DNA of 64,000 nt, from NCBI GenBank assembly GCA_032173965.1, contig CM063290.1:6461501-6525500 (forward strand). Reading direction: 5' to 3'. Source of the stretch: Sitta carolinensis. Its lineage: Eukaryota > Chordata > Aves > Passeriformes > Sittidae. A program made the translations under genes and the position numbers. Shown here in pieces: positions 37,500 through 48,709 of this stretch. The notes beneath the pieces were generated by a model that was not told the origin of the DNA, made no database searches, and saw only the letters and a list, made by a program, of their open reading frames with translations. Position 1 is the first letter of the stretch; every line of letters begins with the position of its first letter.

Positions 37500-38400
37500 G
37501 GAAGCGTTGTGCAATGCCTTCTTCTGGCACTGGCTTACAAGGAGCGTTTTCTGTTCTCCCAGAGGATGAGAAAGGAGCCAGCAAAGGGGAAACCTGCTCC
37601 CTCATGGGTCACGGGGCAGACAGAGGGAAGCTGGACCGCCAAAATCAGCAGAAATCTTTATTTCTGTTACTCCTGTCGTTGCTGGCTTGCACTTCTTCCA
37701 GTGCAGCCTTGCTCCCATCAGCTGGCCCCGTGGAGAGCAGGGCAGCTCCCTCAGTGGCCGTTCTGCAGCAGGGACTCTGCTGGGCAAGCATCTGCTCCAG
37801 CCAGCAAACACTGAGCTGGGTCTGCTCTCACCACTTACAGCCATACCTCTTCCTCGGCCTTTCTAAAGGTTTGCATTATTATTTTTAACGTTTAAAAGCA
37901 AGCGTGATGCTTTCAAGGAGGTGAATCTATGCTCCCAGGCAGGACGGACTCCTCTTTGAAAGGCATGAGGTTTACTTGCCACAAAGCCGCTGCATTTCTG
38001 TTTCGGGCAGCCTGGCCTGGAGGTGATAACAGTGGTGGGGGCACAGCACTTTGCACCTAAGGATGCTGGCACATCAATGAATGCAGCTTATTAGCAGTCC
38101 TGCAGCCCCAGGAGAGGGGAGGCGTGACTTTACACGGCTTCCACTAACGCTGTGCCAAGAGGTCTCTGCAGAGGCTGAGCGGAGTGGGATCACACCGGGG
38201 GGCAGGAACGAGCAGACAGTCCTAGCACCGACAGTTCAGCAAATATCAAAGCACAGAGAGCTGGGAGTAAAAATGAAGGCACAGAGAGGTGAAGTGATTG
38301 ACCCAAGGTCAGAGCAAAGCTGTTTGCCAGAGCTGGAAACACAGCGCTCCTGAGCCCACCCGTGGAGCTCTGCTGATACCCCGAGCCACTTCGCCAGGAG
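37500..38400. other. Local CpG-enriched patch
   Basis: By direct reading I count about 24 CpG dinucleotides in these 900 bases, 11 of them between 38121 and 38400, whereas most of the window has only a few per kilobase. Overlapping open frames of 145 and 105 codons (plus) and 90 codons (38081-38353 plus; 38190-38462 minus) occur here, but GC-rich DNA loses stop codons by chance and no domain is recognised. It could be a weak CpG island, a distal regulatory element, or a remnant of an exon. Confidence 0.45.
38267..38358 (+). repeat. MIR SINE core
   Basis: Contains AATGAAGGCACAGAGAGGTG then AAGTGATTGACCCAAGGTCA, and later TTGCCAGAGCTGGAAAC. These blocks match the MIR core and flank ('ctgaggcacagagaggtgaagtgacttgcccaaggtcacacag', 'ggcagagctggga') with few changes and correct order. 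It is the best preserved MIR-like copy in the window. MIR elements are tRNA-derived SINEs that predate the bird-mammal split, so a copy this recognisable after such time may be under constraint. Confidence 0.7.
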
Positions 38401-38409
38401 TGAAACAAA

Positions 38410-41400
38410 TGCCAAACTTGACAGTATTTCACTGTGTACAACCATAATTGTGAACTTGTCATGGCAAATTTCTTGGTCTTGTATGGGATATTACTTCTTC
38501 ACAATACTTACATTATCTAATAGGAATGCCTTACAAATGCTATTCATGATACACCTCAGGAGCATGATAAATAAAACATAAATGGAACAAACACCCAGGC
38601 TCGTTAATGGAGAAGGCTGTGGGACTTCAGCTACCCTAGGAACTTTTCCATTTTTCTCACAGAAATTGTTTCCACAAGTATTTTGATTTAAATTGTGCTG
38701 AAAGGGAGGAAGAGGCAAAGTTTAATCAGGGGATTGTCAAAATTTACTCAAGAGGGGTGTACAGCATCACTACTGCAGTTTCATACAATAACTATCTTCC
38801 TTTCCTACAGATAAATTGTCCCAGGTTATCTGGAGAAAGGGAGGGGGAATAAAAAAAGACCACTAACATGTCGAATATTTAATTTTGAATTTTGTTTAAA
38901 AAATAAAAAGTTGCTAGGAATTTTTTCTTTGTGCTGGCATATTTTTTCAAGAAGTGAAAACCCTAAACTGGTACAAAATAGGATCCAACGTAGCATTTAT
39001 ACCTAATTATCAAACAATTTTCCTCATTGTTGGGAACTTATTAGAAAAATGTCAGAAAAAGTTGTGTTAACTGAAAGAAGGAAAACCATGGAAACACTTT
39101 CTGCTGTAATAGATACAATCGCTAATACAATAGGCACAATCACCTCTCAATTAAGCAGTTAAAGAGCTGTCAGCTTTGCCTTTTGACTTCTCTATCCGAG
39201 ATCTTTCAGCAAGAAGATCCAGCCAGGGCTGGAAAAAAAAAAATATCGTTCACATTGGTACAATGCAAATTTGTGAGCCTAAAGAGAGTTTTCTCCCCCA
39301 GATTAACTCCTGTGAAGAGGTGCAGGACGTCAGAGGGGTATCACAAAGCAAGCCAGCTCTTTCTGCATTCTCTCTGGCCACACTGCCCTGACAACAGCAA
39401 CATTTACAGCAGGGGATGAGCCAAGCGCAGGAGTGATGGCAGGGCTTGGCAGCTTGGTAAAAGGGATTTTAGGGTGAGTCTTGGTAAACAAGTGATCTTC
39501 AACAGCATCCCTGCACTCACAGCTGTACTGCTGACAAGGCCAGCAGGTGCCCCCAGGAACCTGGAGGAGTCTGGAAGCAGAGGGTAGCAGCAAGATTAAT
39601 GTCTGAAACAGTCATGTACTTCATTGTCCTATGATATAATGATGACTTGCACGGGTCTTTTAATCAAAAAATAAGGTTTGTTTGTTCTTTTCAATAAAAC
39701 ACTAATTCAAGGTCGATAGTAAATACCTGCAATACCACAAGTGGCAGAAGAGATGGAGAAAGCTGGCCCAGAATACAAAAATCATTGCAACTAGAAGCAA
39801 ATTAAGAAGTGCTTATAAATTGAAAGTGTTAAAGTCTGGGGAACAGTAAATGAGGAACACTCCAGTCAGTTATAGAAAGACTTAGATCATTTAGAAGCTA
39901 ATAGCAAAGACAGTTCAAAGCTGACAAACACAGAATAATGAGGACTTTTAAATATCTAATACTCTCCGCGAATCTTAAAATGCACAGATTAAAAAGGTAG
40001 GGAGCTCCAAAGAGACATTTTAATGGTTGTTTTGGGGTTTTTTTCTGTTCTGGAAATGAAGAACAAAACGCAAGGTCTTTCTTGGGAACAAGTACATTAA
40101 GTGCCCTTACACTGGGGAGAAGTTTAGCCAAAACAGTAAAATTGTTTAGTAGGGAGCATAAAATCTAGGGAGAAGAGCAAGAATAATTTAGAACAAAATT
40201 ACTTGAAATCAACAGAAGTAGGCATCTTGGTTAGTTATGTATTCTTTAAAATTGTAATAAACATCTGAATACCTCTGCAGATATGGTCTACAAGCAATCA
40301 GAAGTCACATTTCATATAAAAGTCAACATACTAAGGAGCTCATTTGTTTAAATCATCCTCTACATTGAGGCTATGGCTTCTGAGTTGCTTTAGTGCTTTG
40401 GACAACAGCACTTTGTGCCCAAACACAATCCCCAAACCCAGTCCATAAAAATCACACCCTCCAGTTCATTCTGCCAGACCACACTTCAAATTTAAACACA
40501 CTCATGTGAACGTTCAGTGAGTAACTTTCAAAGTCTACAAGATCCTACTGCTCATAACAGAACCAAGCAGATCTACCATTACTTGTCAGGTGTTTAATCA
40601 GGTGTTATAACTTTTTTTGTTTCCTAAAATCATATTTCTTCCCAAATGACACAGCTGACACATAGCTCCCAGCAGATCCTGCCCTCATGTGGCTTTTCCA
40701 AAAACATAAAGAGCAGAGTCTCTTTCTCCACAGTGGAACTACTGCAGAAAAGTAAAAACATACCATTGTTACAGGGCCTTCTGCACTGTGAAATTGTATT
40801 TTGGAGGTGAGTCACACCTCTCCAAGCTGACCAGCCTACTCCTCTATCACAGAGACATTCAGTGACATCTCTGAACAGCTCCAGTGTTTCATTAAAGCAC
40901 TAAACTGGGTCCAGACTCACAGCCCTCCCCGGCCTCTAAGCTGCAGAAAACAGCTCAATGCAACCAAAATAATGCTTGGTTACCATGTATTAAATAGCTT
41001 TGAAATTGTACAGTAGCACAGTGTACAAACTTGGCCAACAAACATCATTAAGCTTTGCTTAATAATCTTGTAGCATTTGGCAAATATACTGTTCGATAAG
41101 TGCCTATATAAATTTAATAATTTAATTTTAAGCTTTCCTTTGAGATATGCAGTTCCAAGGGTGAGCATGTATTTTATTATAAGACATGAAAAAACCCGCA
41201 ATCAAACAGAGTAAGTGATTAAAAGGCCTCAGAAGCTTTTAATAAAAAGGAGGGGAAGAAAAAAAGAAAAAAGTCAAGCAGACCTACTTGATCACACTGG
41301 AAAATGGTGCTGAAAAATTGCCTGGATGTGGAGTTTTCAGTTTTTGTAGGTATTTAATGGCCAGTATGTCTGTGTTGCTATGTCATACACACATAATATC

Positions 41401-41550
41401 TCAATATCAATGCAATCAATCAATCAATAAGATACAGGGCAATTTTGGGAGGATTTCACACTCCTCTAGATATAGTCTTGCAGGCACTGAAAGAAAAATG
41501 ATAAAAAACTGTGCTGAAATCATGAAGGGAGACATTTCCTGTCATCTGGT
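38410..41550. other. Non-coding unique sequence, no gene recognised
   Basis: AT-rich unique sequence with short frames only. A tandem pair of TCAGGTGTT-containing 12-mers lies at 40586-40609, and a (CAAT)n run at 41411-41428. No intact transposon was seen. Confidence 0.65.
41411..41428. repeat. (CAAT)n microsatellite
   Basis: Four CAAT units in tandem. Short simple repeat. Confidence 0.8.
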
Positions 41551-41555
41551 CATCT

Positions 41556-41615
41556 TGTTTTCATTATGTAGATGAGAAAACCTGAACTGGAAGAAGGATA
41601 ATTAAGTAAAGCATC
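41556..41615 (+). repeat. MIR-like SINE core remnant
   Basis: TTTTCATTATGTAGATGAGA is followed by AAACCTGAACTGGAAGAAGG and ATAATTAAGTAAAGC. This parallels the MIR core 'cattttacagatgagaaaactgag...agaggttaagtaacttgc'. Diverged, but the spacing is right. Confidence 0.45.
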
Positions 41616-41619
41616 TTGT

Positions 41620-44600
41620 ATTGAGGACAAATTGGTGAAAAATAAATGCAGTAATAGATGTAAAGAATGGCTCACCAAGCCATAGTATGGTAGATTAAAA
41701 ACAAGGGGAGATTAACCTGCAACTATTAGAAGCACAAAATGTAATTTCTATAAAGTTTTAAAATTCACCAAAGGAATGAAATAAAGGCACGGAGTAACAG
41801 GTCCTTCCAACTCACGAGTGAGTCGGTGGAGAACAAACTAAAAGTTAAAGCTAAGTATTGAAACTGAGAGAAGGAATAAATAGATTTTTATAGTTGTGTT
41901 CAAGAAGGGAGAGTTTAACTAGAAATACAAGATTAAATAGGCCAAGAATGTAACTGTTGCTGTAACATCACATTTAGAAACCTCACTGAATTAAATAGCT
42001 GCACACTAACAGAGATCCTGTGCTGCAGGTCTCTTGTATCAGGTTCTCAGGCACTGCACAGCAGCCCTGACGCCGCTCATTAAACGCTAATGAGCTTTCT
42101 CCTCTCACCACACACAAGGACGTGGGCAGCACAGGGCACCCCAAATGCTCTGTCCAGCTTTCTGCCATTGAAATGCAGCCCCTTCCCAAAAATTATGATG
42201 ATGCAATGCAAGGATCATATGCTAGAATGGAGAAGCATGCCTGGAAATCATCTTTTCCTCTAAGTTTTCATCTAAGGAAAACTCAAGGATAAAACCCTCA
42301 TTTATAGTTTTTAAATGGGAATTATTTTTTTCCCCCAGCAGTAAACAGAAGATATTTTGAACTTTTTCAACATTTAGGTATTATCCAAAACCTTTTCAAT
42401 CAGTTTTGCTCTAACAGACACACAGAAATGAAAACTGAGACAAAATATCAACTGATAGCCCAGACTGCCACAGTGAGCAGACCCACTATCCCAGAATCTG
42501 AGCATTACTACGTGAAAAATATTGTTTGTTAGGAAACATCCATACAAAGGACTTTCATTTGCAATGTCTTGTCCAGGTAACCCACCCCTGGCAGCCTTAC
42601 AATGCTTCAATTTATAAGCCTCAGAAAGTTGAAGAATGCCTTTTGAATATTCCTGAGCCGGTGTTGGCCCGTGTGAAATCAATAGGCAGCATTCATTTAG
42701 CTGGAGGCTGAATCCACGCCAGTTCTGACTGAACTGGAAGGTCAAATAAACACAGATATTTCAAGATTAAGGTTTGGGAAAATTAATTGACCTTTCATAT
42801 GCTTCTATAAAATTACATCTTTAGTTCTGGGACCAAATGAGGGGAGGTGGCTCTACAGTGACTAAATCACGTTGCTGGCACGTGAAGTTACTGTCCATAG
42901 CTTTAATTTAAACAATTATGCCATCAATGACTAAGTGCAGACATAGACAAGTTCTGTGGTTTCCCCACAGTCATTCCTGTTTTCCTGCCAGTGCAATGGC
43001 TTTTGGAAGAGAGAAAGGCAGGTGACATATCCTGTGTTGGACAAATAAGTGAATAAATGACTGTCACTGACAAATCTCTGGGTGCTGCTGCATTTTCATT
43101 TGGCATTAGTACATGTATGTGACAGAGACAGTCCCTGCCTAGAATGCTGGCCACCAAAATAACAAGGAATGGGGATGAAAAAGCAAAACTATCTTGCCCC
43201 TCACCCTTGGCCTTGGTCAAACTTACCCGTGGAAGCCACACCTGGACTTGTGGTCTCAGATGTGCACCTCCCCTCATCACAGAGAAGAAAAAATGAGCTC
43301 ACTCTTCAAAGAGAAATCAGCCCCAATTACAATAACACAAAATTCCTCGGTGAAGAGGTGCTTTTTGAAGCTGGGCCAGGCACCAGTTACAGTGTACACA
43401 GTAACTGTTTTACAACATTGCTTCAAAGTTTCTCCAAATGATCCAATTTTTAAGCTATTTTTCTGTGCAAGAAAGAAAATACAGCTCACCTGAGCAGATT
43501 ATAGTGCTGCTGCAAGATTAAGACTTTAAGCAAGTCTTGTCATTTTTTATTAGGCATAACCTAAGAACACACTGGTAAGGCATAAACTGCATCATTGCTA
43601 GGTAACACGAGATTTTTCAATTATTATTATTCCAGTCATCATCGTGCTAGAACATGTAGAGATTTAAAAGGCAAATACCATAATTATACCCACAGGAGAA
43701 GCATGTGTAGGGATGTCCTTGCTGGGTTCATAGGTATGCACTCTCAGCAGGTTTGGTTTCTATATGAAATGGGTTTTTTTTAAAGAAAGTGCAGCAATAA
43801 TTCAGGCATTCAGACTTCCATTACTGTTTCCTTCTTGTAAATATGCAAACCAATACATTAAGTATAGGTGGTCTTTCCCCATCTCATTTATTTTAGAAAT
43901 CCCAACAAGGCTACAGTTTGACAGTAATTTTACTGAGATTCATTGTCTGGGTTATGAAGGGAGAAACTCGCTTTTCCTACTAATAATCGAGTATCACTAG
44001 TTGCATTTCAGTAGCTCTATTTGAATGAAATTCAGGTCAAGAAGCTGTGGAAAATCAATGAAACTCTGTTTCAATGAATCCCTGAATTTTTGGATAAGGT
44101 TGCATCTGTGCAGAGTTTAGCCCAATGCTGCCAAAGGGACAGGCTGTGTCCAAGATGCAAAAGCAAGTAAATAATTTCTCCTCATCTTCCATGACCAGCA
44201 ATTCTGCCCAAAGCCTAATCCTAGCACTAGGACACTTCTAAAAAAGAGAAGTATACCTCTTTCAGTTGGCTGTAATGCCAGTCAACCAGTTGTTCTGGCC
44301 ATACCTACTGCTGTTGTTTGTAGATAGTTTCAGTCAATATAATAAATTTTTCCCCCTTTACTCCATCTCTCTGTGACCTCTGAGCAACCCCAAATTAGAA
44401 AGGTATTGGAACCATTTAACATTTCAAGCAGCACATTTACCTAGATCAACTTCTACGGAAGAACCAAGTGGAAGGGTTTAAAACACTCCAGCTCTCAACA
44501 TCTGGGGATATTAAAAGTTCCCTACAGTAGAAATCCTGCTCCTGGTCTGTGAACTTTAGATATATGACATGTTAATGAGAACCCTGAAAAATAAATTGAC

Positions 44601-44870
44601 TTGAATTTTAAAGGCCTTTGTATCCCTGGAGGCCAGCTCACCACCACCAGTACAGTTTATTATCTGAGCAGTTAACAAACAGCAGAAGCTGCACAGCCTG
44701 CAATGGTCATGGAAGAGTCTGGAGCTGTTCTGCTACAACAGGAGGGGAATCAGGGATAATTACAAACTGAATGAGTTGCATAATACAGTGTGCATCCTCA
44801 GCAGTACATTGTGTCCTGATTACCAGCACAGAAGCCAGAGCTGCTCTGATAATATGGTTTAAAATTCAGC
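41620..44870. other. Non-coding unique sequence, no gene recognised
   Basis: Unique sequence. The 123-codon minus frame at 42374-42745 and the 118-codon minus frame at 42924-43280 have no recognised domain. A possible CR1-like scrap lies at about 42674-42716 (GTGAAATCAATAGGCAGCAT, then GGAGGCTGAATCC), too weak to call separately. Confidence 0.6.
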
Positions 44871-44872
44871 TG

Positions 44873-44894
44873 TTTTTTTTTTTTTTTTTTTTTT
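44873..44894. repeat. T22 homopolymer
   Basis: Twenty-two T bases. On the minus strand this is an A22 tract at the end of a 127-codon open frame (44866-45249), which reads into it as a lysine run. No AATAAA precedes it on that strand, so a processed retrocopy is not supported. Confidence 0.9.
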
Positions 44895-45254
44895 CCCTAA
44901 GAGACTGAATGCAAGAGGCAGGAACAATTCCAGAAATGAACAAAGAATTGGTCAGGGGCTCAGAAAGAATTGTATTGTCTTCTGCCTGGCAGTCTGACAG
45001 AACAGATTTCTGTGTAGCTCTGTGGCTAATAAGTAGGTGGAAAGGCCTTTGAACAGGCTGGATGCCTCTGCTAAGCTCTTCATTAAAAGCTTTACATTTC
45101 AGGACACCACTCTCCTCTAGTTTCCAAGGGGTCAGGAAACCTATTTTCAGTGACTGCTGCCCACGGGATAAATAATGCCAGGTCCTGGCAAAAAGAGGAA
45201 GGACGAAAAGAAAGAAACAGCTGCTCAGTCTGGTGCTCAGAGGCTGCAAGAGGA

Positions 45255-48200
45255 TGGATTTAAAAATGAATGTAACCTACTAAAATGTCCAAACAGGCTT
45301 TGGGTTCAGTTCCAGATCTTCAAAAGGAATGTTTTCAATCATGTCTTCACTGGGGTTTGAAATTTCCTATTAGCCTACTCCCGAAATGATCTTTCTGTTC
45401 TCACCTTCTAGAGAGGCTTGTCCCTTGCTGAACATCCTCTCTTCTGGAACTATCCCCACCATCTGGACAGTTTGTCACAGCCATTTTCATTTGGTTTTCA
45501 TGTAATTTCTCACTGTACTACATTGTAAATGGATTAAACTAATTTACCTTCTTCTTATGTTAAGAAAAAAATTTTAGTGAAGTCATGTCTTCCTTCAAAG
45601 ACAATTTTCATTTTCATATCTTGATGAGTGTAAGATGCCCAAAGTGCCTTTTCCAGATTTCATTATTTAATCACTTCTGATGGGAAAATCAAAGGCATGC
45701 GGGACTGATAAAGCTGAATTTTCCTCAGAAGCAAACATCAAAATGTCCCACCATTGGTTTGACACAGACATGCAGGTATATCTGTGTATTCAGATCCAGG
45801 TGTGTGCATTTATATATAGATATATACACACTAGTGTTCACCTTGCATTTATGCTCTCCAGAGTAATTCTTCTGAACATATGTGTTGTGTATGGTATTCA
45901 GGTTGATGTATACAGTACAGAATTTTAATTTTCATTCTGAATTAATTAAGAATTAATGACTACTTAGAGTGCTAGTCATGTCTTAAAATGCTATTTTTCT
46001 CAAAGGAAGGCAGTGGCAGAATAAGTCAACTCTGAATAGTACAATTAGATGCAGCTTCATGAAAAGCATGAAGAGTTCAGCACATTAAAGGATATTATTT
46101 TACTGAGCATGTTATATGCAGCGAATGAACCTTTTGTATGTCTGCAAACCATTTAAAATTAATTTATTTCTCATTCTGTCTTACATATTGTATTAGAACT
46201 TCAGCTAACCAAGTACCCTTCATTTCTTCAGTCATTAAAATTAATATATTACCACACTCTGAAGTAGGGCTGGACCTAGAGTTAAAACAGCTTCCAGCAC
46301 TGCACAGCAGAAATGTTCTGAAGGGATGCAGAACCCTGTGGTCATCATTTCTCCAATGTACTACCAAGTGTTACACCATTCCCCCCTCTCCACGGGAGGG
46401 TAATCAGCAACAAGGAGGCAGTGAGGAATTTTAAAAGAAGCCTGCTTCAGCAACATTTCTGCTGTACACGACTCCCTGTGGGTGTGTTTCTTGGGCTGGC
46501 AGTTGGAGAGTGTGAAAGGAAACTTTCAGCTACAAGAGATATTTGCACCTGGGAACGAGCCCCTGAGGCAATCCATCTTCCTTGGCTGGAGGTGAGGATA
46601 AAATAAACTGGGATCCCCAGAACCACGTTATTCCCAATGCACTCTCCACTGAGGATTATTAAGCACTGACAGTCTGCTTGTCACCCAGGGTTAAACGCAT
46701 CCCACGGAGAGGAATTACACAGGCCCATATGCCACATTGCCAGAGCCAAGCAAATATTTTTTCAGGCAAATATTTTATTCACAAAAAAGGACCTATTTCT
46801 CAACTGAAATGATTTGCAAATGCAGATCAAATTCACTGAATTGCCTCAGTGGTTTAGTAAAAGAAATGAAAACAAGCTCCTAAAAAAAGAGAAATGCATA
46901 TTTTATTCGGGTAGTTTGGAACAACAAGTCTCATTTTTCTGTTTTGTATCAGCTTTTCTGTATTATTTCTTTTGCATTTAGCATAAGATAATCCAAGAGC
47001 TCCACAAGCAGAAACCTTTTCTCCCTACATTTTGGGTCAAAACTTAATTTCACACAAAATTATTTTCTGAGGTTTGTGGGTAAAGAAGTCATCTTTATTG
47101 GAAAAGGCAGTTGCTGTTACAGCTAGAATACCCCAATGTTTTGGGACCTGATCGTAATTTAGGTAAGTGTAAAAAAATATTTGTACAAGTGAAAACTGCA
47201 AAGCTAGGCCAATTTTTACGAACTGTGAAACCAAGGTGCTAAAACATGAGCTGTGTGTCTTGGGCAGACAAGAACATGAGGAGAGAAGCAGAAAATGAAA
47301 GAACATCCACTGAGATCCTGCAAGAAGACAATATCACTGCTTTTTGAAAAGCTTCAAAAATTCCCAAGCCAGCAAGACAATTCCCATCTTTAAAATTAGG
47401 AACGTCTTACCCATATTGAAGCTTAAATTTGCTAAGGCTAGGGATGGGATTTGGGCTAATTTAATCTAGGACAATGGGAACGCAGAAACTGTGCACAGAA
47501 AACAAGGGCAGCAAGAGACAATCATAATAACAGAGTTCAAAACCCTCCAGGAGATGAACAGATGATGCCAGTCATCAGTGGAACAAAGGAAAAAAAGGAG
47601 ATGAAATTTGAGGGAAGAAGCATTTTTACAGCTCCAGCTAAATAAAATCTCTAACTCTCCTACAGCGTGTTAATGTTTATTGAGCAACAGAAATACAAAG
47701 AAAAATGAGACAGCAAGGTTACAGCCACCCAGAGCTGTCCTCGGTTATGCTTGCAGGGATAAAAGATGAAGTGGTTTAATACTTTCTAATAAGATTGAGT
47801 CATACCACCTCCCCTCATCTGTGGCCTTCAGATCAGCACAATGGGAGCATCCTCAAGGATACTCACACTGTCACAACGTTCCATTGTGTGAGCAGAACAC
47901 TTGGGACGGAAATCAAACATTTCTGTATCAGACAGACATTGTGTCTACATTAGGAAAAGGATTGTGTGAGGTGGGAGCCTGGGAGAGCACAGGACCCAGT
48001 CTGCTAAAGGAGAGGAGCCCTCCCACCTTCCAAACCCCCACACTCCTGGGACTGGGGCCCTGGTTGCAGACACAATCTGGAAATGCAGGCTTGGACACAA
48101 GTGGGAATGCAGCCACAAGCAGAAGACAAAGGAGAATCTGCTGCAAAAGCAGAATTTATGATAGTCCTTTATCAAGTGGATCCCCAAAACTCACTAACAC

Positions 48201-48630
48201 CTATTTTACCACACCATCCATGTCAGTCCTGGGGCTTGAAGTCAGCAAGAAAGGCACCTGCAGATCTCATCATACTGAGAAAGTCCAGAAACACCAACGC
48301 TATCACTGTTTTCATTCCATCCTGCTATGCATGGGAAGATAAATTCTGTTCTTCTCTGATCCATCACCACTCCACAAGAACCCCCACTTATTAAGTGAAA
48401 AGGGGAGAAATCATTTGCAGGAAGAGCAATTAGTCAGTGCTTTCCTTAGATATCCTCACTAGGAAAAACCTCTCAGCCTTCTCCCTCCCACCTCTCTCGA
48501 GGCTGAGCTCTGACAATAGCACTGCTTGTTTCCTTGTACACCTAACTAGAATATGGGACATCACACAGCACTTGCATGATTCATGAGGAGTACAACACAC
48601 ATCTTCACTTTTATTAGCAGCAGTACATTG
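45255..48630. other. Non-coding unique sequence, no gene recognised
   Basis: Mostly AT-rich unique sequence with a TA-rich segment at about 45809-45830 and dense TAAT cores near 45921-45960. The 173-codon plus frame at 47821-48342 has no recognisable domain and overlaps open frames on the other strand. Confidence 0.65.
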
Positions 48631-48632
48631 CT

Positions 48633-48674
48633 GTCATTTTACAGATGCAAAACTGAGATGCAAGGGGATTAAAA
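48633..48674 (+). repeat. MIR-like SINE core remnant
   Basis: GTCATTTTACAGATGCAAAA followed by CTGAGATGCAAGGGGATTA matches the MIR core 'cattttacagatgaggaaactgaggcacagagaggtta'. The motif TTTTACAGATG is exact. The downstream 'gcccaaggtcac' part is missing. Confidence 0.5.
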
Positions 48675-48702
48675 GGGAAAAAAAATTCCCTTTGTTCCTT
48701 GC
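48660..48702. repeat. Interrupted inverted repeat
   Basis: AAAGGGAA at 48672-48679 pairs with TTCCCTTT at 48686-48693 across an A-only loop, and GCAAGG at 48660-48665 pairs with CCTTGC at 48697-48702. The left arm overlaps the end of the MIR-like remnant. Confidence 0.6.
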
Positions 48703-48709
48703 ATTTTTA

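Noticed and set aside
44866..45249. Possible processed pseudogene on the minus strand ending in an A22 tract
   Set aside because: No AATAAA before the tract, no parent gene recognised and no target-site duplication seen.
47821..48342. 173-codon plus-strand open frame
   Set aside because: Translation is low-information, without repeats or domains, and is shadowed by frames on the minus strand.
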